NCBI GenBank assembly: GCA_963777625.1
Contig: CAVZRO010000005.1
Coordinates: 273,403-337,402 of the forward strand
Direction of reading: 5' to 3'
Source: DATDIC01 sp963777625
GTDB lineage: Bacteria; Pseudomonadota; Alphaproteobacteria; Acetobacterales; Acetobacteraceae
DNA: 64,000 nt
The position numbers were made by a program, and so were the translations under genes. Positions 18,757 to 29,032 of the stretch are shown piece by piece. The notes under the pieces were generated by a model. That model searched no databases, had not been told where the DNA came from, and worked only from the letters and a program-made list of their open reading frames with translations. Position 1 is the first letter of the stretch, and each line of letters opens with the position of its first letter.

Positions 18757-20583
18757 AAGGCCATCCGGCAGACACGGCGGACGAAACGGGTTGTGTCAGA
18801 TCGATGGTCGGTTGCATCGGCCTGTGCCGGCTCGGCGCGGGAGGCATCGCTTGCCGGCGCGGACAACAAGGACCTGGTAAGCAGCCTGAAATCGCGGATC
18901 ATTTCCGCGAGCTGATTGCGCTCCTGCAGGACGGTGAGATGGTCGCGGGCAAGCTCCGCGTTTCGTCTGGCGAGTGCGCGGACCATCGAGGCGCGATCGA
19001 ATATGTCACCCTCGGCGGAACCGAACAGGAGGAACCATTCCAGACCGGATCGCACAACTGATTTCTCGACGGCCTGCTGAACCGTTGGGTGCTGATCCAG
19101 ATATTCCTTTTCGTGGAACATCGGATGGGGCGACAGACCGGCGCGCGCGCCCTGGTTCAGGTAGTGTTCAAATGCCGAGGAGAATTCCGCTTTGGCTATG
19201 GCTCTGCGAGCGGTTGGGTATTCCTGGAGGTAATGATCGGTTTGAAAGTAGCGGCAGGGTGACAAGCCGGCGGCGCACCCGGCGAACAGGAAATGCAGGA
19301 ACAGCGCGTTCCACGCGAACTTCGTGTCCTGGGTGGAAGCACCGAGCTGTTGGCTATAGTAGCCCGGATTGAACCATATAGTGGGGCTTCTTCCCTGTGA
19401 CAGGCCGGTGCTTACAAAATGCTCCAGCCCGCAGGAGATGTCGCCGGTACTGATCGCGCTATGCACGTCAAGGTTGTTACGAATGTACCAGGATTCGTCG
19501 AACAAGCAGGTTCGGGCGGACCAGGGCATGCGACGACCGTTCCAGGAACTGCTGGAACACGTCGCTGTCGGAAGCGTCACTATCGAGGTCGAAGGCAGCG
19601 CGGACATACTCCGTGTCGAAGCACAGGGAGACCGGGGTCTGTTCGGTCCATTGGGTTTCAAGCAGTGGTTTCGATTGCCAGATTTGCAGATGCTCCAGTG
19701 CGAACCGGAACGAAAGCGCGGCATGATAGGCGGATAGTGTCTGGTGCGCGCAGGGGCCGCGGCGCGCTTCCAGGTCTTCCAGCAATAAGCTGATGGCGGT
19801 CCGCAGATGTTCACTGGTCCAGTGTTGCGCAGCGATACGGGGGGTCGGCTTCGGCTGCCTGGTCGGGGGCGCGGTGGCCAGGAGATTCCTGGTCTCCAGG
19901 ATCATTGGCGAGTTGCGGAGATCGGTGTCGGTACCGGCATAGACTGCGCGGATCTCGCAATCGCCCTCCATGATGGGGCCGGGGATTGGTATCGAGAAGG
20001 CATATTTCCCGGAGCCGCCCAGGGCGGTGACCAAATCTTCCCGATATGAGTTGGCCTGACCGGTCGCCAGCAGCCTGTCGCCGAGCTTGATGTCGACACG
20101 TATCGGCTCGGCGGGTTGCACGATATGTCTGGCCCATCCGCGGGCGGTGTCGTTCAAGATAGTTTCAAGACAGCCTTGATACGGAAACAGCTTGATCGAA
20201 TGCTCGCCGACCAGGTGATCGCCAGGCTGGGTGGTGACCCGGATGCGGTGCTGGGCGCCGTCGAACATGGCGGCGGGCGGGGTGAACTCGAACCCGTATG
20301 ACCCATCGCCGATTGCGTTCTGCTTCAGATCGGGGCGAAACACGTCTGCCGTGGAGTCAGCGACAAGATGGTCGTCCACCAATAACTGCACCTTGATCCG
20401 CTCATCCGGGTTGCCGGGATCCCACACCCAGCCGGCGATTCGATAGTGGGACATGATGTCCAATGCACCATGAACGGCACTCTCCGGCTCGATCCTTTCA
20501 CGATCGTCGGGGGCGGGAGCGCCTGTGTCAGCTTCCAGCATTTGCATCATGCGATCACTTCTTGCCTGCTCAACGGAGGTCAC
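18753..20583 (-). pseudogene. Glycan-associated protein with two beta-sandwich domains and FD..Y..N.DV repeats, frameshifted
   Basis: The product is about 610 aa and is read with one frame change near 19510. Residues from about 40 to 210 form two tandem domains with the pattern IAGWVWDP...VDDHLVADS...R.DL...GF...DG..H, as seen attached to many bacterial glycosyltransferases. After a helical spacer come repeats of the type FDESWYIRNNLDVHSAI...GLEHFVSTGLSQGRSP, then FNPGYY and YLQEYPTARRAI...YLNQGARAGLSPHP units. Such repeats occur in large polysaccharide-synthesis proteins. GTG 20583 is the likely start, because AAGGAGA lies 5-8 bases upstream; TTG 20586 is the alternative. It is coupled to the downstream glycosyltransferase gene. 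Confidence 0.7.
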
Positions 20584-20609
20584 CAAGGTCTCCTTGCACC
20601 GCCGACAGC

Positions 20610-23600
20610 TTATCCGTCTCCCGCCACAGGAAGATCGAGCGTTGCTGCCCAGGGTGGTGTCCGGTGGGTTTCAGAGGGGTCCTCGTGCTTGAAGTCCGGC
20701 GAATGCGACGGAACTGGCACGTCTGTTCTGGGCTCACTCGGTTGCCCGTTCCACGTTGCCCGCAAGTGCCTGAAGTTCTTGAGCCATGCGGTCGACGTGT
20801 AGCTTTGGGCGGCATCACGCGCCCGCAATCCGACGTCCCGGCGCAGAGTCCGGTTCTCGATCAGGGCCTGCAGAGTGTCGTGCCAGTCTGCCGCGATATT
20901 GGCAATGAAACCTGTGCTTCCGTGTTCGATTGCCGCGCGGAACGGCTCGGTGCCGCTGGCGACGGTGGGCACGCCGACCACGGCCGCCTCCAGGAATTTC
21001 AATGGGCTCTTGCATTCGTTGAAACCGGTCGGCTGCAATGGTGCGATGTTGATGTCGAGCGTTGCCAGGGTAAACGGCAGCTTCCAGTGTTCCATGAACG
21101 GGACGCGCTGAACCCGGTCCCGCACCGCGGATGAGAATGCGGCTGCATCGAGCTCGCCGATCAGGCACAGATGGAGGTTGGGGTGCTGGGTGAGCAGGTG
21201 ATCGAGCACCGGGTGCACGATGCTGAAATCCGCATCATGGGTTGCGCTGCCGCTGGCGTATCCGATGCGGATGGCGGCACCGGTATCGCGATCCGCTGCA
21301 TTGCGGAAAGCGGTGTTGCTCGCCACCAGAAGCTCATCCGAAAGACAGTTCGGCAGCAGCGCGGTACGGGCGACTGCCAGGTGCCGGACGAGGTTCAGCA
21401 GGGTTGTTGTGGTGCAGGTTGCGTGACCACAGGCTGCCAGCAATGCGCGAAACTGCGTCGCGTCGTCTTCAATCAGCTCGCGCGAGGCACGCGCGTTATC
21501 GACAAGCCGATCGACATAGGCGTCGGAGACCAGGTCATCGTCGAAGTCCGCGATGCAGAGAATACCTCGATCGACCGCCTGTTTGATCAGACGAGCGAGT
21601 CGATCCCCGCAGCGCGTGCGATGGAAAATGATCGTGTCAAAGGTGCCGAGCCGCAGTTCGCGCTGGCCGCTGCGCAGAAACTCGTGCAGCGGCATGATGC
21701 GGGTGAGATAGCCGTCCTGGCGCAGAGCTGCCTCGGGATAGTCGATCCGCCATTCCTTCGTGCCGCCTTCAGCCCCGAATACCAGCAGCACGCCTTTTTC
21801 CGTCGGGATCACGACGCGGCCGGTGCGGGGATGACGGACGGGGCGGTTCTGGCTTAAATGGCGGGTCGGGGCGCTGGTGGAGAGGAAGGTCGCGATCACC
21901 TCTTCCCACTCGCGGATGTAGTTGTTGACGTGGAAAAGCTCGAGCGCCGTGTCGCGCGCCCGCTTGCCGATGAGCGTCCTGAGTGCATGATCGCGGGCCA
22001 GCTCGTTCAGCACCTCGCCGGCCTCGTCCGGGTCGTCGCACAGGAAACCGTTGTAGCCGTGGTCGATGAACAGCGTGGCGTCGTGGTTGGAGGTGGTGAC
22101 GACGGCCTGCCCGAGCATCATTGCCTCGCCCCGCACGCGCGGCATCGGGCTGCGGCTGGTGGGGTTGAAGAAGATGCCGTATCGGCGCGCGAACTGGATG
22201 TAGTTCTGGTAGTTGGCCCAGCCGAACTTGTTTCCGTCGCGGTCGGATCCCGGAACCGGTGGCTTCTGCACACTGTTCGGCAGCCCCGCGCCGAGAAGGT
22301 GCGCTTCACCCTTCAAACGGGCGATGGTCTGCTTGTAGAAGCGCAGGCCGCGATAGTCCGGGCGATCGGCGATGTCACCGATGGTGAGAATTTTTGCGCT
22401 GGGTTCCTCGATGGGCGGGTAGTTCAGCGGGTCGAACCCGTGCCAGATCGCCCGTGATTTCCTGAAGCCCCATTCCTGTTCGGCTTGCAGCGAGTTGCAG
22501 ACGACCAGACAGTCCTGAAGCGACTCCACCAGTTCCTGACGCAGTGCTTCCACGCCGTGGTCCGTCATGACGGACGGAGTTGGGTCGGTGATCTGCTCCG
22601 ACGTTGGTTCGACAGTGGTGTCGAAATCCCGCAGCGAGAGCGGTACGCCGTGGCAGATGGCGATCTTCGGCCCGGGGAACTGCTGCATGAACTGGAATGT
22701 GGCGCCCCAGTCGGCTTCCAGTTGCGGCATCAGCTCCGGGTGCAGGATGAACTCGTCGAAATGCAGGATGGCCAGGTCGTATTCGGAAAAATCGAGAGTT
22801 CGCTCCTTGATGTTGATGAACTCGGCGTTGGCGGGCAGCGGCCGCGACCGGTAGTCCCAGTGCGTGCTCATCAGCCGCGACGTACCGGCGACGAGATGGA
22901 AGGCGTAGGGCAGTTTCCAAAGGTCGAACTGATGGCCGATGTGCCAGCGCGTGGTCAGAACGCGGCGCTTGGGAATTTCGGTTATGGCGCGGATGGGTGC
23001 TCGCCGCTGGGATGCTTCAAAATGCGCCTCCAGCGCGGCGCGTTCGGCGGCGGCTTCGATCTGATGCCGATCGAGCCAGTCGCGGATCTTCTCCCAGGTG
23101 GACCAGGACCAGTCGGGGGCGACGCGCGACAGGTCGGGGTGCTTGCGCATGAGTTTCAGGAAATTGCGCGCCGAGCGCAGCGCCTTGCGGTCGTCGGCGA
23201 CTTCCGGCGGGTGGGTCTTGTGAACCGAGATCGCTTCGTCGCAGAACCCGATGCGGGCGCCGGCGCGATAGAGCCGGTAGCCCATTTCGACATCTTCCCA
23301 GCCGAACCCGGATTGCGGGTCCAGCCGGTAGGCGAACGCTTCATCGAACAGAGGTTCGCCGAGCTTTGCCAGGAAGGCCGCGGTGATGGAGAAGTTGCGG
23401 GTGACCGCGTTGACGAAGGCGGGGAGTTCGGTGGGAAACTGAAGCCGCATCTCAGCCTTGGCCTGTGTGCGGCTCGGCGGCAAATTCTGCAAGCAGCGCG
23501 GCTATTTCTCGGTTGCCGCTTTCGATGCCCATGGGGCCGATGACGACATCGGAGCCTTCCTCGTGCATGCGCATCCGGGCGGCGATGGCGTCGGCACTGA

Positions 23601-23910
23601 TGCAGCAGTCGGCGTCGATGACGGAGATGACGCGGCCAGCGGCTGCCAGAATGCCCTTGTTCCGACTGCCGCAATTGCCAAGATTGACGTCGTTTTCGAT
23701 CAGGTGAATCGCCAGCTTTTCGTTGGCGAATTTGCGGGCGATGAAGCGGATCGTTTGGCGCGAGTTGTCGGTTGAGCAATCGTCGACGAAAATGAGCTCG
23801 ACGGTGCCAGCGAAGCGGCGTTTGGAGATGGCGGCGACGAAATCCCACAGTGAGGCGTCCTTGTTCAGGACGGCGGCGATGATCGAGATGTCTGGCGAAC
23901 CGGACGCCAT
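20610..23910 (-). pseudogene. Multidomain glycosyltransferase (GT2 plus GT4-type domains), one frameshift
   Basis: This reads as a single protein of about 1,100 aa from ATG 23910 after one frame change near 23465. The first 250 residues are a GT2 domain: DISIIAAVLNKDASLWDFV, IFVDDCSTDNS, GNCGSRNKGILAA and VISVIDADCCISADA with the metal-binding DAD, then across the shift GFGWEDVEMGYRLYRAGAR (the ED motif). The middle holds a GT-B-type unit with NPTSRSPMPRVRGEAMMLGQAVV. The C-terminal third is another GT-B unit (FDTIIFHRTRCGD, FDDDL, then PLQPTGFNECKSPLKFLEAA). It is the first gene of the glycosyltransferase set and probably elongates a surface polysaccharide with more than one sugar. Confidence 0.78.
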
Positions 23911-24320
23911 CTATTGATACATCACGGCGGGGTTGTCGAAGGCGGGCCTGGTCTGCATTGGACTGCTCTATCGTTTGAAGGGCGCGTTCGGTGAGTATGC
24001 ATGAATGATCGTTGGCCACAAAGATTGTGGGCGGTTTGACGCGGTCGAGGGTTGGAGCGGCCGGCGGTGGGGCCGTTGATGAAAGTTTAACGGTGGTTGG
24101 GCGGGACTGCGTGGCTGCTGGTATTTCGGAGGTATTTCAATAGGCTGGTGCCTAAGCGGGGTGCGCGTTGACGCTGTTCGTCATGCCCGTGGAGAGCGGT
24201 GTTTGGGGGTGAGAGTTGGATTCCCGCTTTCTTGGGAGATTGCGCGGCAGCCGCGGCGCTGGCTTGGCGCCGGAGCATGCGGGGCATAGATTCGAGCGAA
24301 CGCCGACGGGAAAGATATCG
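23911..24320. other. Divergent intergenic region
   Basis: These 410 bases separate the minus-strand glycosyltransferase genes from the plus-strand SDR and must hold both promoters. A 15-codon minus-strand frame starting MQTRPAFDNPAVMY ends in TAG directly before the ATG at 23910, which could be a leader peptide or chance. A half REP palindrome (GATTCCCGCTTTCTTGGGA) lies at 24219-24238. No other feature is evident. Confidence 0.4.
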
Positions 24321-25070
24321 ATGCGGCTGAAGGGAAAACGCGCGCTTGTGACGGGAGCAGGTGCAGGCTTCGGCGCCGGTATCGCGCAGTGCTTTGCGCA
24401 GGAAGGCGCGCGGGTCGTGTGCCTGGACCTGAACCAGGCCGCGGCCACGGCCGTCGCGGCAAGCCTGCCGGGCAACGCGATCGGCATCGCCGCCGACATA
24501 GCCGATGGGGAAACGGTGCGCGTCGCGGTGGAGCAAGTGGTTGATTGGATCGGCGGCCTCGATGTCATTGTTAACAATGCAGGAATTACCCAGAAGCCGC
24601 GTCGGGCCGCACGGGTACCCGAGGCGGAAATCGACCGGCTGTTCGCGGTGAACGTGAAAAGCCTGTATCATATGGCGGTTCACGCGGTGCCCTTACTGCG
24701 CGCCGCCGGCGGGGGAGCGATCGTCAATATCGCTTCCGTCACGGCGCTGCGGCCCCGCCCGGGCATGGCCTGGTATAATGCGAGCAAGGCCGCGGTGATC
24801 TCATTGACACAGTCGCTGGCAGCCGAACTGGCGCCCGACAAAATCCGGGTCAATGCAGTGGCTCCCGTGCTCGGCCGCACGGGGATGGCATCGGTGATGT
24901 TCGGCGACGACGCCGATGCGGCGCTGGAGCGATTGGAAGCGGGTGTGCCGCTTGGCCGTTTATGTGAACCAGCCGATGTCGCGTCTGCCTGTCTTTATCT
25001 CGTCTCGCCGGAGGCGAGCTTTATCACCGGTGTCGTACTGCCCGTGGATGGTGGACGGCTGGTTGGGTAA
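24321..25070 (+). CDS. SDR family NAD(P)-dependent oxidoreductase
   Basis: This is a 249-aa classical short-chain dehydrogenase. Visible motifs are the cofactor loop TGAGAGFGAGIA (residues about 11-22), DLNQAA after the second strand, NNAG near residue 90, the catalytic Ser in IASVTA and the Tyr/Lys pair YNASK. The C-terminus ends ITGVVLPVDGGRLVG, as in the FabG-like group. ATG 24321 has GGGAAAGA upstream. It converges on the Liv operon with only 6 bp between stop codons. The substrate is unknown; location suggests oxidation of a hydroxy intermediate in the nearby catabolic pathway. Confidence 0.88.
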   Translation: MRLKGKRALVTGAGAGFGAGIAQCFAQEGARVVCLDLNQAAATAVAASLPGNAIGIAADIADGETVRVAVEQVVDWIGGLDVIVNNAGITQKPRRAARVPEAEIDRLFAVNVKSLYHMAVHAVPLLRAAGGGAIVNIASVTALRPRPGMAWYNASKAAVISLTQSLAAELAPDKIRVNAVAPVLGRTGMASVMFGDDADAALERLEAGVPLGRLCEPADVASACLYLVSPEASFITGVVLPVDGGRLVG

Positions 25071-25076
25071 TCTCCG

Positions 25077-25958
25077 CTACGCCGTGCGGCCGAACAGCCC
25101 GGCGGGGCGGATGAGCAAGACCAGGATCATCAGCACGAAGATCGCGACCGAGGACGCCTCCGGGTAGAACACCTTCGTCACGCCTTCGATCAGGCCGACC
25201 ACGAAACCCATGACGATCGGGCCGGCAATCGAGCCGAGGCCGCCGATGGTGACCACGGCGAAGGCGATGATGACGATGTTCTGTCCCATGTTGGGATCAA
25301 CCGAGGTGATCGGCGCGCCCAGCACGCCGGCAAACGCCGCCAGTGCGCCACCGAGCGCGTAAATCAGCGTGACAAGGCGTGGCACGTTGATACCGAAGGC
25401 GCGGACCAGGGCGGCGTTCTCGGTTGCCGCTCGCAGTACGGAACCGAGGCTGGTCTTCTCGATCACCAGCCAGATGAGCAGACATAGCGCGACAGCGGCA
25501 ACCACCACCCAGGCGCGGTAGATCGGCAGGACCATGAAGCCGAGCCGCAGGCTTCCCTGCAGCGCGACCGGGATGTCGTACTCCATCCCTTGCGTGCCGA
25601 ACTTGACGCGGAACAGTCCTTCGATGATCAGGGCAAGGCCGAAGGTGAGCAGCAGGCCATAGAGCGGATCGACCCCGTAAAGGTGGCGGACGAACAGCCG
25701 TTCCAGCAGCATCGCGAAGACGCCCACGACGGCGGGAACGATGAACAGGGCGCCCCAGTAGCCGATGCCGAAATAGCTGGCCAGCATCCAGGCGATCATG
25801 GCGCCCATCATGAACAACGCGCCGTGGACGAAATTGATGATGTTCAGCAGGCCGAAGATCACCGCGAGACCGAGCGACATCAGGGCATAGAACGCACCGT
25901 TGATCAGGCCGAGCAGAACCTGGCTGAACAGCAGGGCGGTGGGAACGCCGAAGATCAC
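25077..25958 (-). CDS. livH: Branched-chain amino acid-type ABC transporter permease (LivH-like)
   Basis: This is a 293-aa inner-membrane permease with about eight helices. LivH signatures are QVLLGLINGAFYALMSLGLAVIFGLLN, NFVHGALFMMGA, LRAATENAALVRAFGINV and AFAVVTIGGLGSIAGPIVMG. GTG 25958 is preferred: it starts 19 bases after the LivM stop and directly precedes the first helix; a longer in-frame start would overlap LivM. It is the last gene of the operon running from 33303. No LivF/LivG ATPases are present, so they must be supplied elsewhere or have been lost. Confidence 0.9.
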   Translation of the reverse strand: MIFGVPTALLFSQVLLGLINGAFYALMSLGLAVIFGLLNIINFVHGALFMMGAMIAWMLASYFGIGYWGALFIVPAVVGVFAMLLERLFVRHLYGVDPLYGLLLTFGLALIIEGLFRVKFGTQGMEYDIPVALQGSLRLGFMVLPIYRAWVVVAAVALCLLIWLVIEKTSLGSVLRAATENAALVRAFGINVPRLVTLIYALGGALAAFAGVLGAPITSVDPNMGQNIVIIAFAVVTIGGLGSIAGPIVMGFVVGLIEGVTKVFYPEASSVAIFVLMILVLLIRPAGLFGRTA

Positions 25959-25977
25959 GCGCGATGCCCCCGCCGGG

Positions 25978-26958
25978 TCATAGCCGCAATCCGGTGCGGG
26001 CGCTGATGACGCCGACGATGCCACGACGGAAAGCGAGGACGCAGGCGACGAAGACGATGCCCTGCAGCACGTACACCCAGTCGCCGAGCGAGGCGAGATA
26101 GTTCTCCATCGAGGTCACCAGTATCGCGCCGATGACGGGTCCGAGCAGTGTGCCCATGCCGCCGGTCAATGTCATCAGCACGACCTCGCCGGACATCGAG
26201 AAATGCACGTTCTCCAATGATGCGATGCCGAAGACGATGGCCTGCATCGCGCCGGCGAGGCCGCTCAGGGCACAGGAGATGATGGTGGCGATGAGCTTGT
26301 AGCGACGGGTCTCGTAGCCGAGCGACAGGGCGCGCGGCTCGTTTTCCCGGATGGCCAGCAGCACCTGGCCGAACGGCGAATGCACCACCCGCACGACGAG
26401 CAGGAACCCGGCCAGGAAGATGATGGCGATGACGACGTACATGGTTCTGTCCGGGGTGAGCGACAGCACGCCGAACAGCCGTCCGCGCGGTACCTGCTGC
26501 AAGCCGTCCTCGCCGCCGGTGAAGCCGGTCGCGCGCACGCAGACGAAATACACCATCTGCGCCAGCGCTAGCGTGATGGTGGCGAAGTAGATGCTCTGGC
26601 CCTGGCGGCGCAGCGCCAGCCAGCCGAACGCAGTGCCCATGACCAGGCCGGTGGCGCCGCCCGCCAGCATGGCGAGCAGCGGATCGAGATGCCAGTAGCG
26701 CGCTGTCCAGCCGCCGACATAGCTGCCCACGCCAAAGAAGGCGGCGTGGCCGAACGACATCAGCCCGACATAGCCGATCATCAGGTTGTAGGCGGCGGCG
26801 AACAGCGCGAAGCACAGCGCGTTCATCAGGAAAATCGGGTAAACGACGAACGGTGCCACCACCAGAGCGACGGTCAGGCCGGCCAGCACCGCGCATTCGG
26901 AGCGTGACAGGCCAAGCCCGCTCCGCGTGGGGCCGGCCAGCCAGCCGGGCTTACGCAT
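25978..26958 (-). CDS. livM: Branched-chain amino acid-type ABC transporter permease (LivM-like)
   Basis: This is a 326-aa second permease of the hydrophobic amino acid transporter family. It shows LCFALFAAAYNLMIGYVGLMSFGHAAFFG near the N-terminus, FATITLALAQMVYFV, LLAIRENEPRALSLGYETRRYKL and MTLTGGMGTLLGPVIGA, the standard LivM blocks. ATG 26958 lies 4 bp after the substrate-binding protein gene. In related operons with acyl-CoA ligases and crotonases the cargo is often an aromatic or branched carboxylic acid and not an amino acid; that is inference here. Confidence 0.93.
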   Translation of the reverse strand: MRKPGWLAGPTRSGLGLSRSECAVLAGLTVALVVAPFVVYPIFLMNALCFALFAAAYNLMIGYVGLMSFGHAAFFGVGSYVGGWTARYWHLDPLLAMLAGGATGLVMGTAFGWLALRRQGQSIYFATITLALAQMVYFVCVRATGFTGGEDGLQQVPRGRLFGVLSLTPDRTMYVVIAIIFLAGFLLVVRVVHSPFGQVLLAIRENEPRALSLGYETRRYKLIATIISCALSGLAGAMQAIVFGIASLENVHFSMSGEVVLMTLTGGMGTLLGPVIGAILVTSMENYLASLGDWVYVLQGIVFVACVLAFRRGIVGVISARTGLRL

Positions 26959-26962
26959 GAAA

Positions 26963-28180
26963 CTAATGTTTCACGAGCGGGCAGACGGTCTGCGAAATCG
27001 GCCGGAATGCTTCCTCGGCGGGGATGGTTTCAAGTATCTTGAAGTAGTCCCAGGGATATTTGGATTCGGCCGGCGTCTTGACCTGCACCAGGAACAGGTC
27101 GTGGATCAGGCGTCCGTTGGGCAGCAGCTTGGCGTTGACCGCGTAGACGTCGTTGATCTTGATCTCCGCCATGGCGGCGCGGACCTTGTCGGCATCGGTG
27201 GTTCCGGCCTTCTCCACCGCCCGCAGGTAATTCAGCGCCGCGGAATAGGTGCCGGCGTGCAGCTCTGACGGCAGGTGGCCGAAGCGCTTCTTGTAGCGCT
27301 CGGAAAATTCGCGCGACTGGGCATCGCGGTCCCAGTAGAACGGGACCACTGCCTCCAGCCCCTGAGTGGCTTGCAGGCCTAGCGTGTGCACGTCCTCGGT
27401 ATAGATGTGCAGGCTGGTGACCTTGTGGTCGGCATCAGCCAATCCGAATTCGCGCGCCTGCTTGAAGGCGGTCACCAGCCGGCTGCCGCCGGAGATGAGC
27501 AGCGCCACCACTTTCGCGCCCGAGGCCTGGGCCTGGACGAGGAACGAGGAATAGTCGGTGGTTTCCAGCGGGATGGTCACGTTGCCCAACACCTTGCCGC
27601 CGGCGCTGGCAATGGCGTTGCGGGCCGCGGTTTCCAGCGTGTGGCCGAATACGTAATCGGAAGTGAGGAAGAAGAAGGTGTTGAACCCCGCCTTGATCAG
27701 CGGACGCACGGTCTGCGCATCGGCGTAGGTGTCCAGCCCCCATTGCATCGCATAGGGGTTGCAATCCTGCTCGCTGATCCGGTCGGTGACGGCGCCGACG
27801 AAGATGGCGAGCTTCTTCTTTTCCGCGATCACCTGATCGACGGCGAGCGCGATATCGGAGTTCGGCACGTCGAGCAGCACGTCCACACCATCCTCATCGA
27901 GCCAGCGGCGCGCGATGGCAGCACCGACCGCGGGTTTCTGCTGGTGATCGGCGGAGATCACGACGATGGGACGGCCGATCACCTTGCCGCCGAAATCATC
28001 GACGGCCAGTTGCGTGCCGTCCACCGAGCCCTGCCCATTGAGGTAGGAGGTCGGGCCGGCCATGTCCTCCAGCACACCGAGCTTGACTGGCGTGGGCGCC
28101 TGTTGCGCCCGAGCGCGTGATCCCAGCACGGGTGACGCCAGCATGGCGGCTGTGGCGATGAGTGCGGAACGTCTGTGCAT
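26963..28180 (-). CDS. ABC transporter substrate-binding protein (Liv type)
   Basis: This is a 405-aa periplasmic binding protein. The signal peptide MHRRSALIATAAMLASPVLG precedes mature sequence beginning near QQAPTPVKLGVLEDMAG. The Peripla_BP_6 fold is shown by GTQLAVDDFGGKVIGRPI, DVLLDVPNSDIALAV, FFFLTSDYVFGHTLETAARN and LHAGTYSAALNYLRAVEKAG. The subgroup with FFFLTSDYVFG is frequently linked to carboxylic acid catabolism. GGAGGA precedes ATG 28180. It sits between the SDR and LivM genes. Confidence 0.93.
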   Translation of the reverse strand: MHRRSALIATAAMLASPVLGSRARAQQAPTPVKLGVLEDMAGPTSYLNGQGSVDGTQLAVDDFGGKVIGRPIVVISADHQQKPAVGAAIARRWLDEDGVDVLLDVPNSDIALAVDQVIAEKKKLAIFVGAVTDRISEQDCNPYAMQWGLDTYADAQTVRPLIKAGFNTFFFLTSDYVFGHTLETAARNAIASAGGKVLGNVTIPLETTDYSSFLVQAQASGAKVVALLISGGSRLVTAFKQAREFGLADADHKVTSLHIYTEDVHTLGLQATQGLEAVVPFYWDRDAQSREFSERYKKRFGHLPSELHAGTYSAALNYLRAVEKAGTTDADKVRAAMAEIKINDVYAVNAKLLPNGRLIHDLFLVQVKTPAESKYPWDYFKILETIPAEEAFRPISQTVCPLVKH

Positions 28181-28210
28181 GTTTCCTCCGTTGGCGGTGA
28201 TTGCGCCGGG

Positions 28211-29032
28211 TTATGTTGGCGGCAGGTAGGGCGGCGCCGATTGCAAGGTCTGCGTGCCGTCGATGACGATCTCGGTGCCGGAGATCTGGCGTGCGGCATC
28301 GCTCGCCAGGAAGACCGCGGCATGGGCGATGTCCCAGACGGTCGCCGCGCGGCCGCTGGGGATGGTGGCGGCGCGGCGCTGCATGATTTCCGCTATGCGG
28401 TTGCCGCCGAAACGGGCGCCGATCCGGCGCCTGATCTCCGGCGTGTCAACGTAGCCGGGCAGGATGCAATTCGCACGGATGCCCTGTGCGGCGTGATCGA
28501 GCGCGATCACCCGGCTGAGCTGGATCAGCCCGGCCTTGGCGGCATGATAGGCTGGGGAGCTTCCGGCCACCGGACGAGATCCGGCGACGCTGCTGATGAA
28601 GGTCAGAACGCCGTTGCCGGCCTTCAGCATTGCCGGGAGCGCGGCCTTGGCGGCGAGAAAGGCGGTCGTGAGATTCAGGTTCAGCAGCCTGTGCCAGTCG
28701 GCCTCGCTGGTTTCCAGCATGCCGCCGGGGCCGCCGCCACCAACATTGTATTGCAACACGTCGATGCGTCCGAACAGGTCCACGCAGAGCTGCACGGCAC
28801 GTTCCATGTCGGCGAGCGAGGTCGCGTCCGCGACGGCGGTCCGGCAAATGCCGCCTTCGTCGGCGATCAGGCGCACGGTCTCAGCCAGCCGATCCGGGTC
28901 GTTGTCGACGGCGAGCACATCGGCGCCCTCGCGGACGAATTGCGCGGTCACGGAACGGCCGATGCCCCAACCGGGGGCGGAGGCTCCGGCGCCGATCACC
29001 AGCACCGCCTTGTCGGTGAGTTGCCCTGCCAT
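28211..29032 (-). CDS. SDR family oxidoreductase
   Basis: This is a 273-aa short-chain dehydrogenase. The glycine-rich loop is extended (IGAGASAPGWGIGRSV), followed by VDNDPDRL, catalytic Ser in FISSVAGS and the pair YHAAK. YNVGGG replaces the usual NNAG, a variation seen in some SDRs. The C-terminus ends ISGTEIVIDGTQTL. ATG 29032 overlaps the ligase stop as TGATG, so translation is coupled. Operon position between ligase and uptake genes suggests it oxidises a 3-hydroxyacyl-CoA or cyclic alcohol intermediate. Confidence 0.9.
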   Translation of the reverse strand: MAGQLTDKAVLVIGAGASAPGWGIGRSVTAQFVREGADVLAVDNDPDRLAETVRLIADEGGICRTAVADATSLADMERAVQLCVDLFGRIDVLQYNVGGGGPGGMLETSEADWHRLLNLNLTTAFLAAKAALPAMLKAGNGVLTFISSVAGSRPVAGSSPAYHAAKAGLIQLSRVIALDHAAQGIRANCILPGYVDTPEIRRRIGARFGGNRIAEIMQRRAATIPSGRAATVWDIAHAAVFLASDAARQISGTEIVIDGTQTLQSAPPYLPPT

